64,000 bases of DNA from an uncultured Oscillospiraceae bacterium (GCA_910579595.1 CAJTVM010000001.1:29556-93555), one strand, 5' to 3'; positions 1 to 7,804 are shown, numbered from the stretch's first letter. Notes: generated by a model not told the origin, from the sequence alone. Numbers and translations: made by a program.

Positions 1-71
1 TTTTTTATAAGATCAGATAAACAGGCCTGTCCCCTGGAAGGCGGGCCGGCTGAGACAATGAGGTGATTTCC

Positions 72-1454
72 ATGGACGGATCCTTCCCCCTCCCCCTGTT
101 CGGTGGGGACGCACCCCTGTACCACCAGCTCTACCGCCACATCGCCGCCGCCATCCAGTCTGGGGCGCTGGCCCCGGGGAGCAAGCTGCCCTCCAAGCGG
201 CGGCTGTGCGCCCTGGCGGGGGTGAGCATGAGCACGGTGGAAACCGCCTATTCCCTGCTGGCGGCGGAGGGCTACGTGCTGGCAAAGCCCCGCAGCGGCT
301 ATGTGTGCGCTGACTTGCTCCCCCCGGCCCCCGCCGCCCCCTCCCAGCGCCTCCCGGAAACGGTACCGGCCCCGCCGCCCCGGTGGGCCTATGACTGCTC
401 CACCTCGGGGGTGGACACGTCGGCGTTCCCCTTTTCTTCCTGGGCGCGGATTACCAAAGAGGCGGTGTACGAAAACCCCGGCCTGCTCCAGCGGGGCCAC
501 CCCCAGGGCGACCTGTCCCTGCGCACGGCGCTGGCGGAGCTGCTGGCCCAGTACCGGGGGGTGCGGTGCGCCCCGGAGCAGGTGGTGGTGGGCGCGGGGG
601 CGGACTACCTCATCACCCTGCTGCTCCAGCTCCTTCCGGAGCAGCGCTCCATCGCCCTGGAGGATCCTGGCTACCCCGCCGCTTACACCGCCGCCGCCCT
701 CCACGGGCGGGAGGCGGTCCCTATTCCCGTGGATGGGGAGGGGATGGATCCGGAGGCGCTTGCGGCGTCCGGGGCGGGGCTGGCCTACCTCACCCCGTCC
801 CACCAGTTTCCGCTGGGCGTCACCATGCCCGCCGGACGGCGCAGCAGGCTGCTCCACTGGGCGGCGTCCGCCCCGGGGCGGTGGCTCATTGAGGATGACT
901 ATGACAGTGAATTCCGCTATTCCTCCCGGCCCATCCCGGCCTTGCAAGGGTTGGACCGGGCGGGGCGGGTGGTGTATATGGGCACCTTTTCCCGCTCCAT
1001 TGCCCCGGCCATCCGGGTGGCGTACATGATTCTGCCCCCCGAGCTGCTGGAGCGCTTCCGCCGCACCTTTTCCCACGGGGCGTGCACCGTCTCCCGGTTT
1101 GAGCAGGAGAGTCTGCGCCGCTTCCTGGTCCAGGGGCTGTACGGGCGGCACCTGCGGCGGACGGGGAACCTGTACCGCAAAAAGTGCGCGCTGTTTACCG
1201 GGGCGCTGTCCGCCATTCCCTGCGCGGCTATCTCCGGGGCAGACGCGGGACTGCATTTTATGGTGACGATCCCCCGGCTGTCTGAGGCAGAGCTGGTGGA
1301 GCGGGCGGCGGCAAAGTCGGTGGGCGTCCAGCCTCTGAGCCGGTATTGCCACAGGGTGAAGCCAAAGCCGTCCACCGTGGTGCTGGGCTTCGCCGGGCTG
1401 ACAGAGGACGAGCTGGCCCAGGCCGCCGCCCTGTTAAAAGAAGCGTGGACGTAA
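72..1454 (+). CDS. MocR/PdxR-type transcriptional regulator (GntR HTH fused to aminotransferase-like domain)
   Basis: This is a two-domain regulator of 460 residues: an N-terminal GntR winged helix (about residues 10-75, LYHQLYRHIAAAIQSG followed by LPSKRRLCALAGVS) joined to a class I aminotransferase fold (about 95-455). The aminotransferase part keeps LTPSHQFPLG and EDDYDSEFRY, which are typical of MocR proteins. The position that normally holds the PLP-binding lysine (GTFSK) reads GTFSR, with Arg at about residue 308. The domain may therefore sense a ligand without forming an internal aldimine. The ATG at 72 is preferred over the in-frame GTG at 63 because GAGGTG at 60-65 is well spaced for it. 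It stands alone and converges on queT. MocR proteins often control PLP synthesis or transport, but no such gene is adjacent. Confidence 0.9.
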   Translation: MDGSFPLPLFGGDAPLYHQLYRHIAAAIQSGALAPGSKLPSKRRLCALAGVSMSTVETAYSLLAAEGYVLAKPRSGYVCADLLPPAPAAPSQRLPETVPAPPPRWAYDCSTSGVDTSAFPFSSWARITKEAVYENPGLLQRGHPQGDLSLRTALAELLAQYRGVRCAPEQVVVGAGADYLITLLLQLLPEQRSIALEDPGYPAAYTAAALHGREAVPIPVDGEGMDPEALAASGAGLAYLTPSHQFPLGVTMPAGRRSRLLHWAASAPGRWLIEDDYDSEFRYSSRPIPALQGLDRAGRVVYMGTFSRSIAPAIRVAYMILPPELLERFRRTFSHGACTVSRFEQESLRRFLVQGLYGRHLRRTGNLYRKKCALFTGALSAIPCAAISGADAGLHFMVTIPRLSEAELVERAAAKSVGVQPLSRYCHRVKPKPSTVVLGFAGLTEDELAQAAALLKEAWT

Positions 1455-1487
1455 AAAGCCCCCGGACGCTCCACCGTCCGGGGGCTT
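1453..1487 (-). terminator. Intrinsic terminator of queT, shared with the end of the MocR gene
   Basis: A perfect 13-bp stem (1456-1468 with 1475-1487, loop 1469-1474) lies between the two convergent genes. On the minus strand it is followed by a run of Ts at 1453-1457, so it should end queT transcription. The stem alone may also slow MocR readthrough. Confidence 0.8.
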
Positions 1488-1493
1488 GGGCCA

Positions 1494-2024
1494 TCAAACC
1501 GAGGGCGCCTGCGCTGTCTGGCGCAGGGCGGGCCTCAAAACACTGATTTTGGGCAGGAGTTTGAGTAGCGGCGTGCCCAGTACGTAGCAGACCAGGGCCT
1601 CGCCGATGATGAAGGTCACGGCGTTGAAGCCGCAGGCCATCCAAAAGGCGGTGTTGATGGCCCCCACGTCCGTCCAGGCCCACATAGGGGGCAGGAAAAT
1701 AGCGTTGACGAGGATGGGGGGCAGGGCCGCTAAATACCATTTGGGCATCTTCATGGTGAGCCAGGCTGCAATGGCGGTGGCCAGGGTGCCCAGCAGCCAA
1801 TCCATGGGGAAGGGGGAACCCAGCAGGTTGGTGAGGAAGCAGCCCACCACCAGCCCCGGCGCGGCGGCGGGGAACAGGAAGGGCAGGACGGTGAGGGCCT
1901 CCGCGAAGCGGCACTGCACCGGGCCGAAGCCCAGGCCGAAGATGCCGGCGAAATAGCCCATCACGGTGTACAGCGCCGCCACCATGGCGGCAAGGACAAG
2001 ATTGAACACAGCGGATTTGCGCAT
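1494..2024 (-). CDS. queT: Queuosine-precursor ECF transporter, substrate-binding S component (QueT family)
   Basis: This is a small, very hydrophobic protein of 176 residues with about five or six membrane segments. It matches the QueT/COG4708 family through the FGPVQCRFAEALTVLPFLFP block near the N-terminus and the later GLVVGCFLTNLLG. S components bind a micronutrient and work with the shared EcfA1-EcfA2-EcfT energising module, which is not in this window. The family is linked to uptake of queuosine precursors such as preQ0/preQ1. The ATG at 2024 is preferred over the GTG just upstream because the CTGGAGG site is best spaced for it. The structured leader at 2028-2160 suggests control by a preQ1-type riboswitch. 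Confidence 0.85.
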   Translation of the reverse strand: MRKSAVFNLVLAAMVAALYTVMGYFAGIFGLGFGPVQCRFAEALTVLPFLFPAAAPGLVVGCFLTNLLGSPFPMDWLLGTLATAIAAWLTMKMPKWYLAALPPILVNAIFLPPMWAWTDVGAINTAFWMACGFNAVTFIIGEALVCYVLGTPLLKLLPKISVLRPALRQTAQAPSV

Positions 2025-2027
2025 CAC

Positions 2028-2160
2028 AAAAAACCTCCAGTTTATATTTAGAGTACCAGCGCATTGGCACAGCGGCGGGCGTCCCTTCCGAACGGGTTCA
2101 CGCGTTTCCCGTTCGCGGCTCTCTGCCCGCCGGTTGGACCGAAGTGGAGATCGGTCGCGG
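2028..2160 (-). promoter_or_regulatory. Structured 5' leader of queT, candidate preQ1-class riboswitch
   Basis: Reading the minus strand, the leader can form a hairpin from 2156-2151 pairing with 2142-2137, then a long helix (2131-2125 with 2080-2074) enclosing a 7-bp hairpin (2114-2108 with 2096-2090). The loop of the first hairpin contains CUCCA, complementary to UGGAG in the queT ribosome binding site. This suggests a pseudoknot that hides the site. Riboswitches of the preQ1 classes are known in front of queT genes. I did not match a specific consensus, so the class is inference from the downstream gene. Confidence 0.5.
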
Positions 2161-2201
2161 ATATTTTACCACAGTGTTCCGCCCGTGTACAGAAAAATTT
2201 T

Positions 2202-2242
2202 GCGGGAGCGCTGGGGAATTTCCCCGCGCTCCCGCTTTTTTT
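2202..2242. terminator. Bidirectional intrinsic terminator
   Basis: A GC-rich stem (2202-2210 with 2227-2235, extended inward by GGGGAA/TTCCCC) is followed by seven Ts on the plus strand. On the minus strand a looser T-run begins four bases after the stem. It lies just past the stop of the minus-strand gene at 2244, which it probably terminates, and so insulates the queT leader. Confidence 0.7.
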
Positions 2243-2243
2243 G

Positions 2244-2456
2244 TCAGGCGTTTTCCCCGTTTTCCGCGTCCTCCTTCAGGCTTTCCAAAGCCACCCTGGT
2301 GGCCTCAATGACAAAGGCGGAAAAAGAGGCCCCGGTGCCTCGGATGGCCTGTTCCACTTCATCGATGATGTTGTTGGGGAAACGGATGGATTTTTGAGTT
2401 GTTGCCGGAATTATCGGAACTTTGAATTTCGCCACGTCATTCACCCCGCAATACAT
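2244..2456 (-). CDS. Small ribbon-helix-helix-like protein (YlcI/YnfO or CopG type)
   Basis: This is a 70-residue protein with a short lead followed by TTQKSIRFPNNIIDEVEQAI and FSAFVIEATRVALESL. That is the beta-strand, helix, helix pattern of ribbon-helix-helix DNA-binding proteins. The start at 2456 is chosen because AAGGA lies five bases upstream; the longer open frame has no comparable site. It is divergent from the 74-residue gene at 2534, and a perfect 10-bp palindrome lies between them. Autoregulation or control of the neighbour is plausible. A toxin-antitoxin role was considered, but the neighbour is not recognisable as a toxin. Confidence 0.65.
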   Translation of the reverse strand: MYCGVNDVAKFKVPIIPATTQKSIRFPNNIIDEVEQAIRGTGASFSAFVIEATRVALESLKEDAENGENA

Positions 2457-2533
2457 TTTATCCTTTACAATGTATTGCAATATGTGATATAAATATGTGG
2501 TGCAAACGTAACCCAAAAAGGGAGGCAAAAAGA
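2457..2533. promoter_or_regulatory. Divergent intergenic region with sigma-A-like promoter and TATTGCAATA palindrome
   Basis: On the plus strand TTTACA (2464-2469) and TATAAA (2488-2493) are separated by 18 bases. Within that spacer sits the perfect palindrome TATTGCAATA (2473-2482), placed as expected for an operator. The GGGAGG site near 2520-2525 serves the gene starting at 2534. That the adjacent ribbon-helix-helix protein binds here is inference. Confidence 0.5.
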
Positions 2534-2758
2534 ATGACTATGCTGCAATCTGTGCTTTCTGCCCTCATCCGCAGCGGCAAGGTGACCGTGGAGATCACTG
2601 GCATGGACATGGACGAGCTGAAAAAAACGGTCTGGAACGAGGCGGTGGATATGCTGGAGGAAATTGAGGGCGTTGCATATGCCGATGAGATGACCGACCG
2701 GGAAAAGGTGGAATGGATTCAAAAACGCCTGGAAAACAAAGAACTGCGGTCCATATGA
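2534..2758 (+). CDS. Small acidic hypothetical protein
   Basis: This 74-residue protein begins MTMLQSVLSALIRSGKVTVE and continues with a predicted amphipathic helix (MDELKKTVWNEAVDMLEEIE). I do not recognise a family. The start is set by GGGAGG about nine bases upstream of the ATG at 2534. Its stop codon lies inside the loop of the terminator at 2741-2778, so the last codons form the left arm of the hairpin. It has no signal peptide or membrane segment. Confidence 0.6.
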   Translation: MTMLQSVLSALIRSGKVTVEITGMDMDELKKTVWNEAVDMLEEIEGVAYADEMTDREKVEWIQKRLENKELRSI

Positions 2759-2778
2759 ATGGACCGCAGTTCTTTTTA
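2741..2778. terminator. Intrinsic terminator overlapping a stop codon
   Basis: A perfect 14-bp stem (2741-2754 with 2759-2772) has a four-base loop, ATGA, which contains the stop of the plus-strand gene. A T-run follows at 2773-2777. It lies between two convergent genes and may also act on the end of ilvC. Confidence 0.85.
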
Positions 2779-2787
2779 TACGACGGT

Positions 2788-3807
2788 TCAGTTAGAAGCG
2801 GTGTCCAGATCGGAGTCCCCGCCCCAGATCATGTTCTTGCGCAGCTCGCCGCCCACGATCTCCATCTGGTGCTTCTTGAGCTGCTGGCGCTTGGAATTGA
2901 AGAAGGTGCGGCCGTTCTTGTTCTCCGCGATCCACTTGCCCGCGAAGGTGCCGTCCTGGATGTCGGACAGCACGGCGCGCATACGCTCCTTAGTCTCCTC
3001 GTGGGGGATGACCCGGGGGCCGCTGACGTACTCGCCGAACTCGGCGGTGTCGGAGATGGAGAAGTTCATGGCCGCTACGCCGCCCTTGTTGATCAGGTCG
3101 ATGATCAGCTTCATCTCGTGGATGCACTCGAAGTAGGCGTTCTCCGGCTCGTACCCGGCCTCCACCAGCACCTCGAAGCCGCAGCGCATCAGATCCACCA
3201 CGCCGCCGCACAGCACGGTCTGCTCACCGAACAGGTCGGTCTCAGTCTCGTCATGGAAGGTAGTCTCCATCACGCCCGCACGGGCGCCGCCGATGCCCGC
3301 GATGTAGGCCAGGGCAATCTGGTAGGCATGGCCGGTGGCGTCCTGCTCCACCGCCACCAGGCAGGGCACACCCTTGCCCGCCACATAGGTGGAGCGCACG
3401 GTGTGGCCGGGGCCTTTGGGGGCGGCCATGAACACATCCACCCCGGCGGGGGGGACGATCTGCTGGTAGCGGATGTTGAAGCCGTGGGCGAAGGCCAGGG
3501 CCTTGCCCTCGGTCATGTAGGGGGCAATGTCCCGGTGGTAGACCTCGGCCTGCACCTCGTCGTTGATGAGGAGCATGACGATATCCGCCCATTCGGCGGC
3601 GGCAGGGACGGTCTTGACCGCCAGGCCGGCCTTCTCGGCGTTGGTCCAGTTCTTGGAGCCTTCCCGCAGGCCAACGCACACATCACAGCCGGAGTCCTTC
3701 AGGTTCAAGGCGTGGGCGTGGCCCTGGGAGCCGTAGCCGATGATGGCGATCTTCTTGCCCTTCAGGTAGCTGAGGTCGCAGTCCTTCTCATAGTACATCT
3801 TTGCCAT
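2788..3807 (-). CDS. ilvC: Ketol-acid reductoisomerase
   Basis: This enzyme converts acetolactate or acetohydroxybutyrate to the 2,3-dihydroxy acid, the second common step of valine, leucine and isoleucine synthesis. The 339 residues are normal for the short class I form. The Rossmann motif [18 protein letters not shown] is near residue 25, followed by the cofactor loop GLREGSKNW. The C-terminal knotted domain keeps the acidic metal ligands ([12 protein letters not shown]). The start at 3807 follows AAGGAG; the longer open frame adds 36 residues that are not family sequence. It lies 154 bases downstream of ilvN on the same strand with a hairpin in the gap, so it may be partly co-transcribed with ilvBN. 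Confidence 0.97.
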   Translation of the reverse strand: MAKMYYEKDCDLSYLKGKKIAIIGYGSQGHAHALNLKDSGCDVCVGLREGSKNWTNAEKAGLAVKTVPAAAEWADIVMLLINDEVQAEVYHRDIAPYMTEGKALAFAHGFNIRYQQIVPPAGVDVFMAAPKGPGHTVRSTYVAGKGVPCLVAVEQDATGHAYQIALAYIAGIGGARAGVMETTFHDETETDLFGEQTVLCGGVVDLMRCGFEVLVEAGYEPENAYFECIHEMKLIIDLINKGGVAAMNFSISDTAEFGEYVSGPRVIPHEETKERMRAVLSDIQDGTFAGKWIAENKNGRTFFNSKRQQLKKHQMEIVGGELRKNMIWGGDSDLDTASN

Positions 3808-3961
3808 GGTAAACACTCCTTGTAAAAATTTGTGGGAAAACCGCCCGCGGGGGCGGGATAAAGCAGAGTATGCCGTGATTGTCCCATTTCTGAAAGACGG
3901 GACGCCGCTTTCCAAGCATCATATCACAGCGGAAAGGAAAAGAATGATAACCGTGATACAA
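3808..3961 (-). promoter_or_regulatory. ilvN-ilvC intergenic region with terminator-like hairpin
   Basis: On the minus strand a 6-bp GC stem (3856-3851 with 3846-3841) is followed at once by TTTT (3840-3837), about 20 bases before the ilvC ribosome binding site. A TATGAT box lies near 3910, but no convincing -35 element was found. The hairpin could act as an attenuator or an inter-gene terminator that reduces readthrough from ilvBN. No leader peptide rich in branched-chain codons was found. Confidence 0.35.
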
Positions 3962-4522
3962 TCACAGGATATTCTTGCCCAGGTCGAACTCGTCCCGCAC
4001 CTTATTGCCGGAGTTGTTGCGGATGGTCGCTTCGCCCCGCTCCAGGGCCACCATGCCGGTGCGCACCAGCTCCAGTATGCCGAACTCAGCCAGCAGCTTC
4101 TCCAGCGCGTCGTCCTTGGACTCCTGACCAATGATGGCCAGGGTGAGGCTCTGGGTGGACACGTCGATGATGGCGGCGCGGAAGATGTTGGCGATCTGGA
4201 TCACCTCGTTGCGCACCTCCCGGCTCTCCGCCTTCACCTTGATGAGCACCAGCTCCCGGCGGATGGACTCCTCCGGCGGCAGCAGGCGGACGGAGTACAC
4301 GGAAAACTGCTTGCGCAGCTGGTTGATAATCTGGCCCACCTGCTGCTCCCCGCACAGCACCTCGATGGTGATGCGGGACACCGCCGGATCATCGGTGGTG
4401 CCCACCGCCAGGGATTCGATGTTGTAGCCCTTCCGGGAGAACAGCCGGGACACCTGGCTGAGCACACCGGCGGAGTTTTCCACCAGCACGGACAGGGTGT
4501 GGCGTTTGATAATGGTATTCAT
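3962..4522 (-). CDS. ilvN: Acetolactate synthase, small regulatory subunit
   Basis: This is the regulatory subunit that activates the catalytic IlvB subunit and gives it feedback inhibition by valine. It has an N-terminal ACT domain (LSVLVENSAGVLSQVSRLFS, residues 9-28, then GYNIESLAVG) and a C-terminal domain typical of the IlvN/IlvH family. At 186 residues it is slightly longer than the usual 160-175, with a charged tail. It lies 15 bases after ilvB with its own AAAGGAGG site, so translation coupling of the two subunits is likely. Confidence 0.95.
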   Translation of the reverse strand: MNTIIKRHTLSVLVENSAGVLSQVSRLFSRKGYNIESLAVGTTDDPAVSRITIEVLCGEQQVGQIINQLRKQFSVYSVRLLPPEESIRRELVLIKVKAESREVRNEVIQIANIFRAAIIDVSTQSLTLAIIGQESKDDALEKLLAEFGILELVRTGMVALERGEATIRNNSGNKVRDEFDLGKNIL

Positions 4523-4537
4523 GGCGCTCTCCCTCCT

Positions 4538-6247
4538 TTAATGCAGCAGGAACTCGGTGACGGGGGTGCCGCCGCTGACCATAGGGTGGACCATGGCGTC
4601 GATGTCGATGGCGCAGTCGATGACGCAGCCGCAGCCCGCCTCCAGCGCCTGACGGAACGCCTCCTCAAACTCCGACTGGTTCCTGGCCCGAAAGCCCTTC
4701 AGGCCGTAGGCCTCCGCCAGCCGCACAAAGTCGGGTCCCCGGTCCAGGGTGGTCTGGGAGAACCGCTTGTTGTAGATCAGGTTTTGCCACTGGCGGACCA
4801 TGCCCAGGGTGCGGTTGTCGAAAATCACGGTGATGATGGGGATGTTGTAGTGCTCCACCGTGGCCAACTCGTGGCAGTTCATGCGGAAGCAGCCGTCCCC
4901 GGTGCAGTGGACCACCACCTTGTCCGGGTTGCCCACCTTGGCCCCCATGGCGGCGCCCAGGCCGAAGCCCATGGTGCCGAAGCCGCCGCTGGTGAGCAGC
5001 TGGCCAGGCCGGGAGAAGTGGTAGTACTGGCAGGACCACATCTGGTGCTGCCCCACGTCGGTGGCGATGATGGCATCGCCGTCCGTCAGATCGGAAATGG
5101 TCTCCAAAATCTCGTGTGCGTGGAGGATGTTGTCCTTTTTCAGGGGCAGCTCCTTCCGGGCGAACACCTGGGCCTTCCAGGCGGAGTAGTCGTGCGTTTT
5201 CAGCTTCGCGTTCAGCAGCTCCAGCACCCGGCGGGCGTCCCCGATGATGTGGTGGTAGGTGGCGACGTTCTTGTCGATCTCCGCCCGGTCGATGTCGATG
5301 TGTACGATTTTGGCGTTTTGGGCAAAGGAGGGGGGATCGGTGGCCACCCGGTCGGAGAAGCGGCAGCCGATGGCAATGAGCAGGTCGCACTCGGCAGTGG
5401 CCATGTTGGATGCGTGGGAGCCATGCATCCCCACCATACCGGTAAACAGCGGGTGGTTACCGGGGCAGGCCCCGCCGCCCATGATGGTGGAGCCAACCGG
5501 GGCGTCCAGCGTCTCGATAAACTTGCGGAACTCAGGCACCGCGCCCTTGGAGCGGATCACGCCGCCCCCCACCAGCACCATGGGCCGCTGGGACTGGGAG
5601 ATCAGCTCCAGCAGCTTGTCAATGTCCTCGTGGTTTGGCTCGGGGATCCGGATCTCCCGGTTGGAGCGGCGCAGCAGGGTGGCCAGCCGCCCGTGGTTGG
5701 GGTGCTCGGACACGGGAAGGTATTCGTAGTCCGCCTCGGCGGCGGTGACGTTTTTGGTGATGTCAATGAGCACCGGGCCGGGCCGTCCGGAGCGGGCGAT
5801 GGCAAAAGCCTCCCGGATCACGTCGGCCAGCTCATTCACGTCCTTCACCAGGAAATTGCACTTGGTGATGGGCATAGTAATGCCGGTGATGTCCACCTCC
5901 TGGAAAGTGTCCTTGCCCATGAGGTTGTCTGCCACATTCACGGTGATGCACACTACCGGGGAGGAATCATAATAGGCGGTGGCAATGCCGGTGACCAGGT
6001 TGGTGGCGCCGGGGCCGGAGGTGGCGAAGCACACCCCTACCTTCCCAGTGGAGCGGGCATAGCCGTCGGCGGCGTGGGACGCGCCCTGCTCGTGGGCGGT
6101 GAGGTAGTGGTGGATTTTCTGGTTGTAGCCGTGGAGCTCAAGCTCGTCGTAGATGTTCAAAATGGTGCCGCCGGGATAGCCGAACACGGTATCAACGCCC
6201 TGCTCCAGCAGACATTCCATCACGATCTGGGATCCTCGCATCAGCAT
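4538..6247 (-). CDS. ilvB: Acetolactate synthase, large catalytic subunit
   Basis: This is the thiamine-diphosphate enzyme that condenses two pyruvates, or pyruvate with 2-oxobutyrate. Its 569 residues have the normal three-domain layout. The catalytic Glu lies in the ALS motif LTAHEQGASHAADGYARS, the FAD/central domain is in the middle, and the ThDP-Mg site GDGCFRMNCHELATVEHYNI lies near residue 430. The start at 6247 follows AAGGAGG at eight bases; an upstream in-frame extension through the attenuator is not family sequence. A strong promoter lies at 6359-6387, with a terminator-like stem between promoter and gene. It is the first gene of ilvB-ilvN, with ilvC downstream. Confidence 0.96.
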   Translation of the reverse strand: MLMRGSQIVMECLLEQGVDTVFGYPGGTILNIYDELELHGYNQKIHHYLTAHEQGASHAADGYARSTGKVGVCFATSGPGATNLVTGIATAYYDSSPVVCITVNVADNLMGKDTFQEVDITGITMPITKCNFLVKDVNELADVIREAFAIARSGRPGPVLIDITKNVTAAEADYEYLPVSEHPNHGRLATLLRRSNREIRIPEPNHEDIDKLLELISQSQRPMVLVGGGVIRSKGAVPEFRKFIETLDAPVGSTIMGGGACPGNHPLFTGMVGMHGSHASNMATAECDLLIAIGCRFSDRVATDPPSFAQNAKIVHIDIDRAEIDKNVATYHHIIGDARRVLELLNAKLKTHDYSAWKAQVFARKELPLKKDNILHAHEILETISDLTDGDAIIATDVGQHQMWSCQYYHFSRPGQLLTSGGFGTMGFGLGAAMGAKVGNPDKVVVHCTGDGCFRMNCHELATVEHYNIPIITVIFDNRTLGMVRQWQNLIYNKRFSQTTLDRGPDFVRLAEAYGLKGFRARNQSEFEEAFRQALEAGCGCVIDCAIDIDAMVHPMVSGGTPVTEFLLH

Positions 6248-6270
6248 AGTGGGAACCTCCTTATCAGTCA

Positions 6271-6321
6271 AAAAAAGCACAGCCGCGCCCACATAGGACG
6301 AGCCATGCTCCGCGGTGCTTT
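6271..6321 (-). terminator. Attenuator-like terminator in the ilvB leader
   Basis: On the minus strand a stem pairs 6321-6315 with 6280-6274, extended by CGCG/CGCG (6314-6311 with 6287-6284), and runs directly into a T-run that ends about ten bases before the ilvB ribosome binding site. The position between promoter and start codon suggests transcription attenuation. A short open frame (6339-6268) overlaps it but has no ribosome binding site and no run of Leu, Val or Ile codons. Confidence 0.5.
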
Positions 6322-6358
6322 CTCAGAAAGCGCATACATAATTTAATACAGTAAAGCT

Positions 6359-6387
6359 ATCATATCCTTTTGTACCGGGTTTGTCAA
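6359..6387 (-). promoter_or_regulatory. Sigma-A promoter of ilvB-ilvN
   Basis: A consensus TTGACA (6387-6382) and TATGAT (6364-6359) are separated by exactly 17 bases on the minus strand, about 110 bases upstream of ilvB. This places the attenuator inside the transcribed leader. Confidence 0.8.
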
Positions 6388-6422
6388 TGTAAAAAGCTTG
6401 ATGGGGGGCAAATTCCGCCGCT

Positions 6423-6461
6423 CAAACAAAAACCCGGCGGAAACCGCCGGGTTTTTGTTTG
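6423..6461. terminator. Bidirectional intrinsic terminator
   Basis: A perfect palindrome of two 18-base arms around a three-base loop carries A-rich and T-rich outer ends. It can terminate in both directions. It separates the ilvB promoter from the DUF1540 gene, whose transcription it probably ends. Confidence 0.85.
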
Positions 6462-6569
6462 AAATGATTAACGTTTACGCCGTTGCCACGCGCTGCTCTC
6501 GACAGCTCCGCGCTTCGGCGTCACGCTGCGAAGCGGTCAGGCCGTTCGGTCGCTTCTCCGCGCTTCTTT
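6462..6569. other. GC-rich gap without recognisable gene
   Basis: These 108 bases lie between the terminator and the DUF1540 stop codon. They contain several short imperfect repeats of GCGCTTC/GAAGCG type that could fold, but there is no promoter, ribosome binding site or plausible reading frame that I can support. Confidence 0.4.
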
Positions 6570-6755
6570 TTAGTTGCAGCCGCAGGTGGTGCCGTGGTCG
6601 CCCAGCTTAAAGGACGCACACTCGGTCTCGCCGCACTTGCACACGCTGTTCTGGCAGTGGCCCACCTGGATCTCGTTCAGGGTGCAGCGCTGATCCTTGT
6701 GGTAGGTGCAGCTGTTCACAGTGCACTTGATGCTGGGATTGGTCTGGTTCATCAT
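6570..6755 (-). CDS. DUF1540 domain protein, small cysteine-rich
   Basis: This is a 61-residue protein with eight cysteines in the pattern IKCTVNSCTYHKDQRCTLNEI, later CKCGETECASF, and CGCN at the C-terminus. It matches the DUF1540 family of Firmicutes, in which Cys-rich repeats probably bind metal. The function of the family is unknown to me. The start has a good AAGGAGG site eight bases upstream. It stands alone, with a terminator at 6423-6461. Confidence 0.85.
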   Translation of the reverse strand: MMNQTNPSIKCTVNSCTYHKDQRCTLNEIQVGHCQNSVCKCGETECASFKLGDHGTTCGCN

Positions 6756-6824
6756 GTTTTTTTCCTCCTTGTTTCGCTTTGGATTCCCAAATACAACAAG
6801 GAGTATGCCCCGTGGGGCGGGGCT

Positions 6825-7706
6825 CTATTCATCCTGATTTTCCGCGGGCGGTTCTTCTATCGGCGGGCCGGCGTCGGGCGGCTCCGGCTGGGCGGGCCTG
6901 CGCTGGAACCGGGGGATGAACCGGGTGGCGAAGCGTCCCCCGCCCCGGCCCTTCACATAGAAAAATCCAATGACGGAGAACACTGCCGCGCCGATGAAGT
7001 TGACAAACAAATCCTTCATGGTGTCGATGATGCCCACGTCCAGATAGCCGCCCAGCCCCAGCGGCATCTGGGTGCCGTCCTCCAGCACCAGGATCACATC
7101 CTGGATGCCCTGGACGATGACGGCGGTGGTGCCGTGGCTGGGGTTCAGGTTGACGGTGGAGATGGTGTTGATGACGGTATCCTTCTGCATATCCACCAGG
7201 ATCAGCTGGTCCATGGAAAACTCGAAGAACTCCCACAGTACGCCGATGGTCATGGAGAAGCAGAAGGCCGTTACCGCCATGAAGAATGGGGACAGCCGCA
7301 GGGCCACCTTTTCCTCCTCGTTGAGGATGTCCACCAGGGCGAAGCCGATGGCGGCGCACAAAAAGCCGTTCATGGTGTGCAGCATGGTGTCCCAGCCGGG
7401 GTAGCTGGTGTAATAGGCGCGGATCTCACCCAGAATCTCGGCAGCGTAGATGAACAGCAGGATGATGACTTCCAGGGTGTCCGGCAGATCGATGTGCAGC
7501 CGGCGCTCAAAAGCGGAGGGCAGCATAAACAGCACCAGGGTGAGCACGCACAGCAGCACATTTTCATAGTTCTGGTTGAAGAGCTGGGCGATCAGCATCC
7601 CCACCACCGACAGCCGCAGCACAAAGTAGACAGTGTACACCAGCTTTTTGTTCTCGACATGACGCCATTCGTGGCCCTTTGGCCGTTTTTTACACTGCTT
7701 TGACAT
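6825..7706 (-). CDS. Polytopic membrane protein of unknown function
   Basis: A 293-residue protein with a basic N-terminus and about seven hydrophobic segments, first at about residues 22-44 and last at about 232-252. It ends in a Pro/Glu-rich, probably disordered tail (RRPAQPEPPDAGPPIEEPP). Between segments lies a GWDTMLHTMNGFLCAAIGFAL motif with a conserved-looking His, slightly like small membrane proteins of the DUF2238 type; I would not assign it. A possible GCCCC/GGGGC hairpin follows the stop. It is divergent from the small gene at 7805. Confidence 0.7.
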   Translation of the reverse strand: MSKQCKKRPKGHEWRHVENKKLVYTVYFVLRLSVVGMLIAQLFNQNYENVLLCVLTLVLFMLPSAFERRLHIDLPDTLEVIILLFIYAAEILGEIRAYYTSYPGWDTMLHTMNGFLCAAIGFALVDILNEEEKVALRLSPFFMAVTAFCFSMTIGVLWEFFEFSMDQLILVDMQKDTVINTISTVNLNPSHGTTAVIVQGIQDVILVLEDGTQMPLGLGGYLDVGIIDTMKDLFVNFIGAAVFSVIGFFYVKGRGGGRFATRFIPRFQRRPAQPEPPDAGPPIEEPPAENQDE

Positions 7707-7804
7707 TGCGTACCTCCTTCCTGATTACACTGCGCCGGATTTGTAAAGAAAATGCTGTCAGCCTCCTCGCCCCGGCGCATACTATGGTTATGGAGGTGAT
7801 TTTG

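Noticed and set aside
6268..6339. Possible ilvB leader peptide of 23 codons
   Set aside because: It lacks a ribosome binding site and branched-chain codon runs, and its frame runs through the terminator stem. Not supported as a coding feature.
3806..6346. 846-codon open frame on the plus strand across ilvN and ilvB
   Set aside because: It is a shadow frame of GC-rich genes: low-complexity Gly/His/Ala-rich translation, no ribosome binding site, and complete overlap with clear ilvN and ilvB.
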